This document shows, piece after piece, positions 52,818-62,102 of a stretch of DNA of 64,000 nucleotides. Under the pieces are notes generated by a model that made no database searches, had not been told where the DNA came from, and was given only the letters and a program-made list of their open reading frames with translations. The DNA is from Geminicoccaceae bacterium. Lineage in GTDB: Bacteria; Pseudomonadota; Alphaproteobacteria; Geminicoccales; Geminicoccaceae. Position numbers and translations under genes: made by a program. Where the stretch lies: contig JANQPX010000055.1 in assembly GCA_028285265.1 (NCBI GenBank), positions 1-64,000 of the forward strand, in the 5' to 3' direction. Within the stretch, counting starts at the first letter, position 1, and each line of letters begins with the position of its first letter.

Positions 52818-53939
52818 TTAGGGACCTGATGGTCCACCGACATGCGCCGCGATTGTCGTCTCATAGGCAGCCATCGCAGCGCTGGCGACCGCATCATGAG
52901 AGAGGCGGCCTTTGGTGCCTGCTTTCGCGCTCATGATCGAAAGCTGGTCGCGCAAGCCAGGTTCGCTCAAGAATCGCTTGATAGCGGCCGCTAGGATTTG
53001 GCCGTCTGCCGATGGAACAATCAAGCCCATCCCTGTTGCCCTTGTCGTCTCGCCAAGTTCACCAACGTCGGTCACCAAAACTGGACGTCCAAAGGCTGCG
53101 GCCATGGCCAGGATTCCGCTTTGCGATGCTTCGATATAGGGCAGCGCAATGAGATCCGAGTCCAAGAAGAGCTGGGCGGCATCCTTATCTGAGACAAAGC
53201 CACGCTGGAGACGGATATAGGGGGCATTCAGCCTACTCTCGACGTCCGCATAGCCAGGCCCCTGACCGGCGATGGTGAGTTCAATCTCTGGATGCTCCGG
53301 AGAAAGGAAATCGAGCGCATCGAGAAGACGACCAAGCCCCTTATACGCCATGATCCGGCCGAAGAAGAGCAGCCGAACCTTGCCGTCCGACGGACGGCGT
53401 GACAGGCTCTGATTGTGGGCAATGGCCGTGTATCGTTGAAGCGCGGCATGCGGGACAATGTCGATGTCTTCCATCGGCCTTCCCGCCCTTGCAGCAAGGA
53501 GTACCCGAACGCTTTCTCCATGAACGATCAACCTCGTCGCATGACGATGAAACAGGTCGATCAAGAAAGCCGGCATGTGCAGGCTGAGCGTGTCGCCGGG
53601 GTGTTTCTTGGCATCATGGACCGTGATCGTGACCGGTCGATTGCCGACATATTGTGGCATGACGCTGAGCCAGGTGACACCGTCGCCAAGGAAATGCACG
53701 ATATCTGCCGCTCTTGACGTGATTTCATGACGGAGACGGCGGATGAGCCCAAGGTTGGCGAGACTTCGATGCCTTGGCCAGGGCAGAAGCACGGTCTCGA
53801 CGTTCGGCGCGACATCGTTTTCATAGCCCGCCATGTGTGACTGCCCAGCGATAAAGGTCACGTTTCCTAAGGGCGAAATCGCATTGACGTAGTCGATGCA
53901 GTAGTCAACCGGGAATGTCTGCACACAGACGATCTTCAT
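52818..53939 (-). CDS. Glycosyltransferase family 4
   Basis: 373 aa GT-B fold. The N-terminal domain is weakly conserved (ADIVHFLGDGVTWL). The C-terminal nucleotide-sugar domain has RLLFFGRIMAYKGLGRLLDA, then LTIAGQGPGY. The E-x7-E-like segment is IALPYIEASQSGILAMAAAF followed by GRPVLVTDVGELGE. Retaining transferase acting on a lipid-linked or surface glycan in the cytoplasm. It lies upstream of the JmjC/GNAT pair on the same strand but separated by more than 500 bp. Confidence 0.9.
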   Translation of the reverse strand: MKIVCVQTFPVDYCIDYVNAISPLGNVTFIAGQSHMAGYENDVAPNVETVLLPWPRHRSLANLGLIRRLRHEITSRAADIVHFLGDGVTWLSVMPQYVGNRPVTITVHDAKKHPGDTLSLHMPAFLIDLFHRHATRLIVHGESVRVLLAARAGRPMEDIDIVPHAALQRYTAIAHNQSLSRRPSDGKVRLLFFGRIMAYKGLGRLLDALDFLSPEHPEIELTIAGQGPGYADVESRLNAPYIRLQRGFVSDKDAAQLFLDSDLIALPYIEASQSGILAMAAAFGRPVLVTDVGELGETTRATGMGLIVPSADGQILAAAIKRFLSEPGLRDQLSIMSAKAGTKGRLSHDAVASAAMAAYETTIAAHVGGPSGP

Positions 53940-54126
53940 CGGGTCGTTGCTCTTCTCTCAACAAAGACGCCGTTGATACAGGAGATGACTTGGGTCCGCT
54001 ATCCGGATGCCTCGCAAAAAATGAGACTTACGAGTTTCTGGTCCCGGAGATGCAGATTTGCCAGGGACGAACAATTTGAGCAGGCTGTTGGCATGACGGA
54101 TCAACGCATCAAGATGGACACAAAGA

Positions 54127-54474
54127 ATGTCGAGCATCAAACGAACGCCCGGTGGTGCAGAAGGACGCTGCCGTACAGTCGAACATCAAGGCTTGGTATG
54201 GACGGTCGCCACCGGTCCTGGTGACACTGTCGCTGAGCAAACAAAAACGACGCTTTCAATGATAGAGGCCAGTTTGCTCGAAGCGGGCACCGATAAGCAT
54301 CATATCTTGGAAGCCGTTGTCTACTTGCGTGATATGGCGACTAAGCAAGAGATGGATGCCGTTTGGTGCGCCTGGATTCCGGACGACGGCTGGCCCTGCC
54401 GTGCCTGTGTCGGTGCCGATCTTGCGCCGGGTGATCTTGTCGAAATCAAATTGATGGCAGCCAAGGAAGCCTGA
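54127..54474 (+). CDS. RidA-family imine/enamine deaminase
   Basis: 115 aa. YjgF/RidA pattern: GLVWTVATGPGDTVAEQTKT, then ILEAVVYLRDMATKQEMDAV and PCRACVGADLAPGDLVEIKL. Arg92 matches the RidA arginine that binds the substrate carboxylate, and Glu106 also fits. It would hydrolyse reactive imines formed by amino-acid oxidases or lyases. Located just before the GntR regulator of the downstream catabolic genes, which include an FAD oxidoreductase expected to make imines. Confidence 0.85.
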   Translation: MSSIKRTPGGAEGRCRTVEHQGLVWTVATGPGDTVAEQTKTTLSMIEASLLEAGTDKHHILEAVVYLRDMATKQEMDAVWCAWIPDDGWPCRACVGADLAPGDLVEIKLMAAKEA

Positions 54475-54510
54475 CAGCCGCATGCAGCCGGAGACTTCAT
54501 TACTGATAGA

Positions 54511-54530
54511 TTGTACGCGATATGTGTACA
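54511..54530. promoter_or_regulatory. Candidate GntR operator 1
   Basis: TTGTACGCGATATGTGTACA contains TGTAC/GTACA half sites and closely resembles operator 2 at 55416. It sits about 150 bp before the likely start of the regulator gene, where autoregulation would be expected. Confidence 0.6.
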
Positions 54531-54681
54531 TGTTGTAGAGTTTTCCCGGCGTCGCTATCATCTCGGCGGTCATGACGTACCGAATTTTGCCCATCCAACT
54601 CATGGACGTGGGTCAATCAGTGAGCGCGATCGTGTCGGTTCTCAGACCGGTTTGCATAGCCATCATCGGGAGCTTCCAGAC

Positions 54682-55368
54682 GTGAGCAAAGGGAGCAAGG
54701 AGCGTCTCTATTCGGATCTCAAGCGCAAGATATTGACGCTGGTGCTCGATCCCGGCGCCCATCTGGACGAGATGTCACTGAGCGCCGAATACGGTATTTC
54801 ACGGACGCCGCTTCGGGAAGTTTTTCGGCGGCTGGCTGGTGAGGGCTATATCCAGATCCAGGACAACCGTGGAACCATCGTCTCGCCGATGAGCCATAAG
54901 AGCCTCCGTGACTTTTTCCAGACCGCCCCCTTGGTGTACGCCTCAATCGCCAGGCTCGCCGCCCAAAACGCCACACAGGCTCAGCTGGACGCTCTTAAAG
55001 AGGTTCAAAAGAACTTCCGAAAAGCGATCAAAACGTCGTCTGTCGAAGATCTGGTCTTCTGGAATGATCGCTTCCACTACGAGATGGGCGTCATGGCCGA
55101 CAATCAGTATTTGATGCCGAGCCTACAGCGCCTTTTGATCGACCATGCTCGTATTGGTCAGACGTTCTGGCGCGCGCGCGATCGTGCCATGCAGAAGCGC
55201 ATTGGCGAGGCGGCCGATCATCATGATCGCTTCATCGGCGTCATCGAAGCCGGTGACGAGGAGGAGGCCGTGGCGCTTACGCTCGAACATTGGGCTCTGT
55301 CTCGTGACCACATGGAGATGTTTGTCCGGCCGGATCCCTTGCCGTTGGATGTCGTCCTTTCGGGATGA
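54682..55368 (+). CDS. GntR-family regulator (FadR/FCD subgroup)
   Basis: About 228 aa from a GTG with GGGAG about 9 nt upstream; the longest frame begins earlier but that extension looks non-coding. The winged helix has LYSDLKRKILTLVLDPGAHL, then LSAEYGISRTPLREVFRRLA. The helical FCD effector domain has Asp and His residues in FWNDRFHYEMGVMADN and ADHHDRFIGVIEAGDEEEAV, which bind a metal in this family. Effector unknown, probably a carboxylate from the pathway. The paired TGTAC...GTACA sites indicate that it controls itself and the genes downstream. Confidence 0.9.
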   Translation: MSKGSKERLYSDLKRKILTLVLDPGAHLDEMSLSAEYGISRTPLREVFRRLAGEGYIQIQDNRGTIVSPMSHKSLRDFFQTAPLVYASIARLAAQNATQAQLDALKEVQKNFRKAIKTSSVEDLVFWNDRFHYEMGVMADNQYLMPSLQRLLIDHARIGQTFWRARDRAMQKRIGEAADHHDRFIGVIEAGDEEEAVALTLEHWALSRDHMEMFVRPDPLPLDVVLSG

Positions 55369-55415
55369 TCCGAGCTTTCTCATGACTTGCCATCCCTGCG
55401 GATCATCGATACCAT

Positions 55416-55436
55416 TTGTGTACGCAATGTATACAA
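55416..55436. promoter_or_regulatory. Candidate GntR operator 2
   Basis: A near-perfect palindrome (TTGTGTACGCAATGTATACA then A) ends 4 bp before the start codon of the DapA-family gene, so bound repressor would block transcription or initiation. It shares TGTACGC-A-T and TGTRTACA with operator 1. Confidence 0.65.
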
Positions 55437-55440
55437 AGAG

Positions 55441-56352
55441 ATGGCCATGCGCTTTGAAGGCATCTATACGCCCATCGTCACACCCCATGATGACGCTCAC
55501 AAGATCGACCGGAGTAGGTTCGCTGACGTCGCCGAATTCCTGATTAAGGCGGGCGTCAACGGTATCGTGCTTGCAGGGACAACAGGCGAATATTATGCCC
55601 AGTCCATGGCCGAACGGGTCGAGCTGATGTCGCTCGCAAAAGAGATCATTAAAGGCCGGTTGCCGCTGATTGTCGGTACTGGCGCCATGTCTACCGACGA
55701 CTCAATCGCTTATGCCGAAGCCGCCAAGGCAGCTGGTGCCGATGCCATCATGATCTCGACACCACCCTATGCCGCACCAACGGGTCGTGAGAATGCGCTG
55801 CATGCGCTTGCGGTCGATCGTGCGGCCAACCTGCCGGTTCTGCTCTATAACTACCCCGGACGCACGGGCGCCGAAATGGATGAAGCCTATCTCGACCGCG
55901 TGGGGCGCTCACCGAATTTCTGTGCCATCAAAGAGAGCTCGGGCGACATCAATCGCTTGCATATGATGGCGCGCGATTATCCCCATATCCAGCTGTCTTG
56001 CGGCATGGATGACCAAGCGCTCGAGTTTTTTGCCTGGGGTGCACGAAGCTGGGTCTGCGCAGGGTCCAATTTTGCACCCGAGGCGCATATCGCGCTCTAC
56101 AAAGCGTGCGCTGTGGACAAAGACTACGACAAGGGGCGACGCATTATGACGGCGATGATGCCGCTCATGAGCGTCTTGGAGCAGGGTGGTAAGTTCGTCC
56201 AGTGCATCAAGCACGGTCTCGCACTGCGAGGATTGCCCGTCGGCCCACCGCGCCGGCCATTGCAGCCACTGAATAAAGAGGAGCGACGCACGCTCGCAGA
56301 AACTGTTGATGTGATGGATCGAACGATCGCGTCGATCGAGGCGGAGGGCTGA
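55441..56352 (+). CDS. DapA-family lyase/deaminase
   Basis: About 304 aa. Schiff-base Lys164 in CAIKESSGD, catalytic Tyr136 in LLYNYPGRTG, and GTTGEYYAQS for substrate carboxylate binding. The family includes dihydrodipicolinate synthase, N-acetylneuraminate lyase, keto-deoxy-sugar dehydratases and the pyrroline-4-hydroxy-2-carboxylate deaminase of hydroxyproline breakdown. With an aldehyde dehydrogenase immediately after it, the last option is attractive: the deaminase would give 2-oxoglutarate semialdehyde. The exact substrate is inferred only. ATG codons at 55441 and 55447 are both possible. Confidence 0.85.
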   Translation: MAMRFEGIYTPIVTPHDDAHKIDRSRFADVAEFLIKAGVNGIVLAGTTGEYYAQSMAERVELMSLAKEIIKGRLPLIVGTGAMSTDDSIAYAEAAKAAGADAIMISTPPYAAPTGRENALHALAVDRAANLPVLLYNYPGRTGAEMDEAYLDRVGRSPNFCAIKESSGDINRLHMMARDYPHIQLSCGMDDQALEFFAWGARSWVCAGSNFAPEAHIALYKACAVDKDYDKGRRIMTAMMPLMSVLEQGGKFVQCIKHGLALRGLPVGPPRRPLQPLNKEERRTLAETVDVMDRTIASIEAEG

Positions 56353-56354
56353 AC

Positions 56355-57875
56355 ATGTCGGAACTTCTGACCCGCGACGAGTATGGCGCGATTGCAGGCG
56401 GTCTGAACATGCCACGTACGGCGTTTATCGATGGCACCTTTCGAAAAGCCAAAGCCAAGAAAACGTTTGAATCGGTCAATCCGGCGACCGGTGAGACGCT
56501 CGCAGCTATCAGCGCTTGCGGCGCGGATGATGTCGACTTTGCGGTGACCAAAGCACGACAGGCATTTGAGGATGGGCGCTGGTCACGTCGGCATCCGGCC
56601 GATCGCAAAGAGACTCTGGTCCGCCTCGCTAAGCTGATCCACCGAAATCGTCATGAACTCGCTGTGATGGAGAGTCTCGATTCCGGAAAACCCATCCGGG
56701 ACTGCGTCACGATCGATGTTCCGGAGACGATCAACACGATCAAGTGGCATGCCGAGGCGATTGATAAGATTTATGAGCAGGCTGCACCGGCTGGCGACGA
56801 CGCGCTCGCCATCATCGCGCGTGAGCCAATCGGTGTCGTTGGCCTCGTTCTGCCTTGGAACTTCCCGCTTCTGATGATGGCTTGGAAGATCGGACCCGCT
56901 CTTGCTGCCGGCTGTTCCGTGATCGTAAAGCCGGCGGAGCAGACGTCGCTCACTGCCCTGCGCGTGGCCGAGCTTGCCATGGAGGCCGGTCTTCCAAACG
57001 GAGTTTTGAATGTGATCACCGGCGATGGTCCGACGACCGGCGAGCCGCTCGGTTTGCACCGGGATGTCGATATGATTTCATTCACTGGCTCGACGGAGAC
57101 TGGCAGGCGCTTCCTGCGCTATGCCGCCGATAGCAACCTCAAGAAAATCACCCTGGAATGCGGCGGCAAAAATCCGGCTTTGGTGCTGGCTGATGCTGAG
57201 GATCTGGATTTGGTGGCAGGGCATGTGGTCAATGCTGCCTTTTGGAATATGGGAGAGAACTGCTCGGCCAACTCTCGGCTGATCGTCGATCATAAGGTCA
57301 AGGATCCACTGATGGAGCGGGTGATGGCGCGAGCCCGCGATTGGCGGACCGGCGATCCCCTTGATCCGGCCAACCATCTGGGCGCGCTGATCGACAAAGA
57401 GCATGTGAAAAAGGTTTCTTCTTATCTGAAGAAGGGCAAGTCCTCGGCCAGCCTGGCACTTGGCGGCAAGGCAAAGAATGGCTTTGTCGAACCTACCATC
57501 TTTGATGGCGTCAAGCCCGGTGATGTGCTGGCGAAGGACGAGATCTTCGGTCCTGTCCTCTCTGTAATCTCGGTCGGTAGCGTGGACGAAGCCGTCGCTA
57601 TCGCTAATGACACCGAATACGGGCTGACGGCCTCGGTCTTCTCGGCCAACGGCAAGCGCGCCTTGCGAGCGGCACGGTCGATCCGAGCCGGGACGGTCAC
57701 GGTCAATTGCTATGGGGAAGGCGACATCACCACCCCCTTTGGTGGGTACAAGCAATCAGGGTTCGGTGGACGCGATAACTCCCTTCATGCCCACGACCAG
57801 TACACGGAACTCAAAACAATCTGGATCGACCTCTCCGATACCGGCTCGGAAGACTCGGTCGACCTAGCGAGTTGA
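56355..57875 (+). CDS. NAD(P)-dependent aldehyde dehydrogenase (PuuC-like)
   Basis: 506 aa with a complete active site: Asn169 in VLPWNFPLL, Lys192 in VKPAEQTS, Glu268 in TLECGGKNP and nucleophile Cys303 in NMGENCSANSRL. FTGSTETG binds the cofactor. Closest in type to gamma-glutamyl-aminobutyraldehyde and betaine-aldehyde dehydrogenases. It starts 2 bp after the DapA-family gene stops, so both are in one operon. It would oxidise the semialdehyde produced upstream in the pathway. Confidence 0.93.
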   Translation: MSELLTRDEYGAIAGGLNMPRTAFIDGTFRKAKAKKTFESVNPATGETLAAISACGADDVDFAVTKARQAFEDGRWSRRHPADRKETLVRLAKLIHRNRHELAVMESLDSGKPIRDCVTIDVPETINTIKWHAEAIDKIYEQAAPAGDDALAIIAREPIGVVGLVLPWNFPLLMMAWKIGPALAAGCSVIVKPAEQTSLTALRVAELAMEAGLPNGVLNVITGDGPTTGEPLGLHRDVDMISFTGSTETGRRFLRYAADSNLKKITLECGGKNPALVLADAEDLDLVAGHVVNAAFWNMGENCSANSRLIVDHKVKDPLMERVMARARDWRTGDPLDPANHLGALIDKEHVKKVSSYLKKGKSSASLALGGKAKNGFVEPTIFDGVKPGDVLAKDEIFGPVLSVISVGSVDEAVAIANDTEYGLTASVFSANGKRALRAARSIRAGTVTVNCYGEGDITTPFGGYKQSGFGGRDNSLHAHDQYTELKTIWIDLSDTGSEDSVDLAS

Positions 57876-57905
57876 CGATGGCACGCCACCAATAGGATCG
57901 AGCCC

Positions 57906-59240
57906 TTGGTCGAGGTCAGACGCCTGCCCAAAGACCCAGGCCCAGCCGCCTGGAATGCGCTTCTGCCGCCACGGACCGGGCGTCGCCTCGACGACAAGAT
58001 CACGGCAGACTGGCTGGTGATTGGTGCTGGTTGGGCGGGACTGGCTGCTGCGCGACGCCTCCTGCAACTTCGCGCCGGTGATCGCATTGCTTTGATCGAA
58101 GCTTCAGGCGTTGGCGAGGGGCCGGCGGGACGAAATTCTGGCTTCATGATCGACCTTCCGCACGATCTTGCCAGCGACAGCTATAACGGCGCCGCCGAGA
58201 GCGACCGCCGAGACATCAAGATGAACCGGGCAGCGATTGCCTTTGCCGGCGATGCCGCAGAAGAGCTCAGGTTGTCGGATGAAGCCTTTGCCAAGGTCGG
58301 CAAAGTCAATGCGGCCGCAAGTGAAGCAGGTGGCCGTCACCTCGACGACTACGCTCGTCATCTCGACGGTCTGGGTGAGGCCTTTGACGTCCTCGATTCG
58401 AAGGCCATGCAGACGCTGACCGGCACGACCTACTACCGACAAGGCCTATTCACTCCAGGTGCCGCCATGGTCCAACCTGCCATGTTTGTGCGCGCTCTTG
58501 CAGACGGTGCTGTCGCCGCTGGTCTTGATCTTTACGAACAAAGCCCGGTGGTTGCACTTGAGCGAGTTGGCCGTGAATGGCGAGCATCGACGCGTTCAGC
58601 TTCCATCACAGCGCCGGCTGTAATTCTCGCCGTTAATGGCCACGCAGAGAGTTTTGGTTTCTTCGAACGGCGTTTGATGCACGTCTTCACCTACGCATCG
58701 ATGAGCCATGCCCTCTGCGAAGAGGACGTGAAACGACTGGGAGGGGTTCCGCAGTGGGGCATCCTGCCTGCTGATCCTATGGGAACGACCGTCCGGCGCA
58801 TCAAAGGCACGGGCGGCGACCGCATCGTCATCCGCAACCGCTTTACCTATGACCCCTCCTTGGTGGTCAGTGACGAAAAGTTGAACAGGATAGTGCGTAC
58901 CCATGATCAGAGCTTTCGAGCGCGCTTTCCCATGCTTCGCGGCGTTGAGATGCAATATCGTTGGGGTGGCCGGCTTTGTCTCTCGCGCAATGGCGTGCCT
59001 GCCTTCGGTGAGGTTGACGAGAACATCTTCGCTGCCTGCTGCCAAAACGGACTCGGCACCACCAAGGGCACGCTCGCCGGCATGCTCGCCGCCGAACTTG
59101 CGACCAGAACCAACAATCCTTTGGTCGCGGAAATGCAAGCGTCTGATGAACCCGTACGCTTGCCGCCCGAGCCGCTTACCTGGTTCGGTGCGAATGCTGT
59201 CATGCGTTGGAAGGAGAATAGGGCTGGCCTAGAGTTATAA
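57906..59240 (+). CDS. FAD-dependent amine/amino-acid oxidoreductase (DAO fold)
   Basis: 444 aa from a TTG with AGGA upstream. The FAD Rossmann motif is WLVIGAGWAGLAAARRL (GxGxxG at 40-45). A conserved GRNSGFMIDLPHDLAS block follows, as in PuuB/OrdL and related oxidases, and the C-terminal part has CCQNGLGTTKGTLAGMLAAE. It would oxidise a C-N bond to an imine. Together with RidA and the DapA-family enzyme this fits degradation of an amino acid, polyamine or N-methylated compound. Confidence 0.9.
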   Translation: MVEVRRLPKDPGPAAWNALLPPRTGRRLDDKITADWLVIGAGWAGLAAARRLLQLRAGDRIALIEASGVGEGPAGRNSGFMIDLPHDLASDSYNGAAESDRRDIKMNRAAIAFAGDAAEELRLSDEAFAKVGKVNAAASEAGGRHLDDYARHLDGLGEAFDVLDSKAMQTLTGTTYYRQGLFTPGAAMVQPAMFVRALADGAVAAGLDLYEQSPVVALERVGREWRASTRSASITAPAVILAVNGHAESFGFFERRLMHVFTYASMSHALCEEDVKRLGGVPQWGILPADPMGTTVRRIKGTGGDRIVIRNRFTYDPSLVVSDEKLNRIVRTHDQSFRARFPMLRGVEMQYRWGGRLCLSRNGVPAFGEVDENIFAACCQNGLGTTKGTLAGMLAAELATRTNNPLVAEMQASDEPVRLPPEPLTWFGANAVMRWKENRAGLEL

Positions 59241-59259
59241 GAATAGAGGGAGAGACAAC

Positions 59260-60891
59260 ATGGCAAGAGCAACAAATACAATAGATGAAAATGCTAAAGC
59301 TAATGTCATCGAAACTGACTATGAGATCGGCCAAGATAATATTCAAATGAATGTCGGTCCCTTTGGTCTCGACATACACAATCCAGTGTTTCTTATCTCC
59401 GGCTTGGCTGTTATTTTTCTGGTTCTATTCTGTCTTATTTTTCCAGAAGCTGCGGGCTGGGCATTTGGCGAGCTCAGGCCTTTGTTGACCACCCAGTTCG
59501 ACTGGGTGTTTGCCATCAGTATGAACATCTTTGTTCTCTTTTGTGTCTTCTTAGTGATATCGCCGCTGGGTAAGATCAAAATCGGTGGCCCGAAGGCGGA
59601 ACCCGAATACTCCTATATCAGCTGGTTCGCCATGTTGTTCGCTGCCGGCATGGGCATTGGCCTCGTCTTTTACGGCGTGCTGGAACCCATGTTTCATACG
59701 CTGAACGCACCTCTAGGTGGCGCCAACCTGGTGGATGAGAACGGCGTGATGCTGGAAGGTCAGGCCGCCGTGGAAGCGGTCAAACTCGGCATGGCCGGCA
59801 CGATCTTCCATTGGGGATTGCACCCCTGGGCTGGTTACGCGGTGGTGGCTCTTGCGCTTGGCATTTTTTGCTACAATAAAGGCCTGCCGCTCACCATTCG
59901 TTCGGCGTTCTACCCGATCTTGGGTGATCGTATATGGGGATGGCCTGGCCATGTCATCGATTCGGTGGCAGCGCTCGCAACACTGGCTGGCCTCGCGACG
60001 TCGTTAGGCTACGGCGCCACCCAGGCTGCTGCTGGGCTGAACCTTCTGTTTGGGGTTGAAGCGACAACCAATCTGCAGGTCCTGATCATTATCGGCGTTA
60101 CTGCTGTTGCGATGGTCTCGGTCTATCGCGGACTAGATGGCGGGGTGAAACAACTGTCTGAGCTCAATATGGGCCTGGCAGCCTTGCTCTTTTTGTTCGT
60201 GTTCATCGCTGGTGCTACTGGCGACATCATTATGACCTTCCTTCGGGGTATCGGGGCTTATGTCACCAATCTTCCAGCACTGTCCAACTGGGTTGGGCGC
60301 GATGATACCGGCTATTTCCACGGCTGGACGACCTTCTATTGGGCCTGGTGGATCGCATGGTCGCCCTTCGTCGGCATGTTCATTGCGCGCGTCTCCAAAG
60401 GTCGTTCTGTACGCGAATTCGTCATCTGCGTCCTCTTCATCCCGACCTTGGTCTGCGTGATGTGGATGTCGGTCTTCGGCGGGACCGCGATTAGCCAGTT
60501 GGTCAATACAGGCTATGACGGTGTGCAGCAGACGATCACCAACTGGACCCCTGAATTGTCGCTGTTCGCGATGCTCGAGCAGCTGCCGCTCACGACGCTG
60601 ACTTCGACGGTCGGTATCATTTTGGTGCTGGTCTTCTTCATCACCTCGTCGGACTCGGGCTCATTGGTGGTCGATACCATCTGCGCCGGCGGCAAGATCG
60701 ACGCGCCCATGCCCCAACGTCTGTTCTGGTGCAGCTTTGAGGGGTTGATCGCGATCGCGCTCCTCATCGGTGGTGGCCTCGCTTCACTCCAGGCTCTTGC
60801 TATCGCTATCGGATTCCCGTTTGCGATCCTTTGTGTAATCATGTGTTACTGCATCTACAAAGGCCTGAAGACCGAAGTCGTCGACCACTAG
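59260..60891 (+). CDS. BCCT-family transporter
   Basis: 543 aa with 12 hydrophobic helices. Signature AAGMGIGLVFYGVLEPMFH (GMGIG near 130-134) and the tryptophan-rich helix WTTFYWAWWIAWSPFVGMFI followed by ARVSKGRSVREF. It is an inner-membrane importer of quaternary ammonium compounds such as betaines, carnitine or choline, usually sodium- or proton-coupled. The signature has Ile where proton-coupled BetT-type and sodium-type carriers differ, so coupling is not assigned. Ribosome-binding site GGGAGAG. Its place in the operon indicates that the substrate of the pathway is probably a betaine. Confidence 0.93.
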   Translation: MARATNTIDENAKANVIETDYEIGQDNIQMNVGPFGLDIHNPVFLISGLAVIFLVLFCLIFPEAAGWAFGELRPLLTTQFDWVFAISMNIFVLFCVFLVISPLGKIKIGGPKAEPEYSYISWFAMLFAAGMGIGLVFYGVLEPMFHTLNAPLGGANLVDENGVMLEGQAAVEAVKLGMAGTIFHWGLHPWAGYAVVALALGIFCYNKGLPLTIRSAFYPILGDRIWGWPGHVIDSVAALATLAGLATSLGYGATQAAAGLNLLFGVEATTNLQVLIIIGVTAVAMVSVYRGLDGGVKQLSELNMGLAALLFLFVFIAGATGDIIMTFLRGIGAYVTNLPALSNWVGRDDTGYFHGWTTFYWAWWIAWSPFVGMFIARVSKGRSVREFVICVLFIPTLVCVMWMSVFGGTAISQLVNTGYDGVQQTITNWTPELSLFAMLEQLPLTTLTSTVGIILVLVFFITSSDSGSLVVDTICAGGKIDAPMPQRLFWCSFEGLIAIALLIGGGLASLQALAIAIGFPFAILCVIMCYCIYKGLKTEVVDH

Positions 60892-60908
60892 CGACGTCTG
60901 ACGGAAGA

Positions 60909-60934
60909 CGAACCGGCGAGTGATCGCCGGTTCG
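60909..60934 (+). terminator. Hairpin after the BCCT gene
   Basis: CGAACCGGCG-AGTGAT-CGCCGGTTCG: perfect 10-bp stem, 6-nt loop, followed by CTCTGT. A likely (attenuating) terminator 18 bp after the BCCT stop codon. The following dehydrogenase gene may use read-through or its own promoter. Confidence 0.65.
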
Positions 60935-60983
60935 CTCTGTCGTCGCCGTAGATGGCGAATGCGGCTGAGGTAAGGATCAAGCG

Positions 60984-62102
60984 ATGACACTACCGGACTA
61001 CATGACCGCCGTCTTATTGACCGGACATGGCGGGCTCGAATGCCTGGAAGTTCGTCGTGACGTACCGGTGCCGAGGCCAGGGGTAGGCGAGGTTCTGATC
61101 CAGGTCGCGGCCGCTGGCATCAACAATACCGACATCAACACCAGAACGGCCTGGTACTCAAAATCGGTCACCACCGAGACGGCGGATGGCGGGACGGGAG
61201 GCTTTGTCGATGCCGATGGGGCTGATGGCTCGTGGTCGGGCACGCCGCTCTCCTTTCCGCGTATCCAGGGGGCTGATTGTTGTGGTTACATCGTTGCCGT
61301 TGGAGAGGATGTGCCCAAGGAACGCATCGGTGAGCGAGTGCTCGTCAGCACGATGCTGCAAAGCTATGTCGGCGATGAGCCGTATGCCTGCTGGACATTC
61401 GGGTCCGAATGTGATGGTGCGTTTGCTCAATATGCCAAGGCGCCGGCGTCTGAAACCTATGCGGTCGCTTGTGACTGGAGTGATGTCGAGCTGGCGTCTA
61501 TCCCCTGTGCCTATTCAACGGCTGAAAACATGTTGCACCGCGCCGCTGTCGGTGCCGAACGTGTCCTGATCACCGGTGCCTCTGGAGGTGTCGGGTTGGC
61601 TGCGTTGCAACTCGCCAAGCGCCGGGGGGCAGACGTCATCGCCGTCACCGGTCGATCGAAAGCCAAGCGTCTCCTCGAGTTCGGTGCTGATCGCATCATT
61701 GATCGTGAGACCGATCTGACCAACGAACTCGGCGAAAACAGTATCGATGTTGTGGTGGACCTTGTCGCCGGCCCCGCCTGGGGGTCGTTACTCACCGTGC
61801 TGGCACGTGGCGGCCGCTATGCCACAGCGGGCGCTATCGCTGGCCCGATCGTCGCATTGGATGTGCGGACCCTTTACCTAAAGGACCTGACGTTCTTCGG
61901 GTGCACCTTTCAAGACGCTGTCGTCTTCAAAAATTTGATCACGTATATCGAGCGCGGTGAGATTCGGCCCATGGTCGACAAGACCTATCCACTTGGCGAG
62001 ATCAAAAGGGCGCAAGAGGACTTTCTAGCGAAACGCCATGTAGGCAAGCTTGTGTTGATCCCGCCAGAGATGTCAGCCCGACGAGCATCGGATCCAACAT
62101 GA
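60984..62102 (+). CDS. MDR-family alcohol dehydrogenase / quinone oxidoreductase-like protein
   Basis: 372 aa. N-terminal GroES-like domain (VPVPRPGVGEVLIQVAAAGI) and a cofactor domain with LITGASGGVGLAALQLAKRR (199-204). FPRIQGADCCGYIVAVGEDV is the typical MDR loop. The catalytic zinc Cys/His set is not clearly conserved, so it may be a zinc-free reductase. An unusual ~30-residue Gly/Asp-rich insertion follows residue 58. Its stop overlaps the start of the next gene by 4 bp. Confidence 0.88.
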   Translation: MTLPDYMTAVLLTGHGGLECLEVRRDVPVPRPGVGEVLIQVAAAGINNTDINTRTAWYSKSVTTETADGGTGGFVDADGADGSWSGTPLSFPRIQGADCCGYIVAVGEDVPKERIGERVLVSTMLQSYVGDEPYACWTFGSECDGAFAQYAKAPASETYAVACDWSDVELASIPCAYSTAENMLHRAAVGAERVLITGASGGVGLAALQLAKRRGADVIAVTGRSKAKRLLEFGADRIIDRETDLTNELGENSIDVVVDLVAGPAWGSLLTVLARGGRYATAGAIAGPIVALDVRTLYLKDLTFFGCTFQDAVVFKNLITYIERGEIRPMVDKTYPLGEIKRAQEDFLAKRHVGKLVLIPPEMSARRASDPT

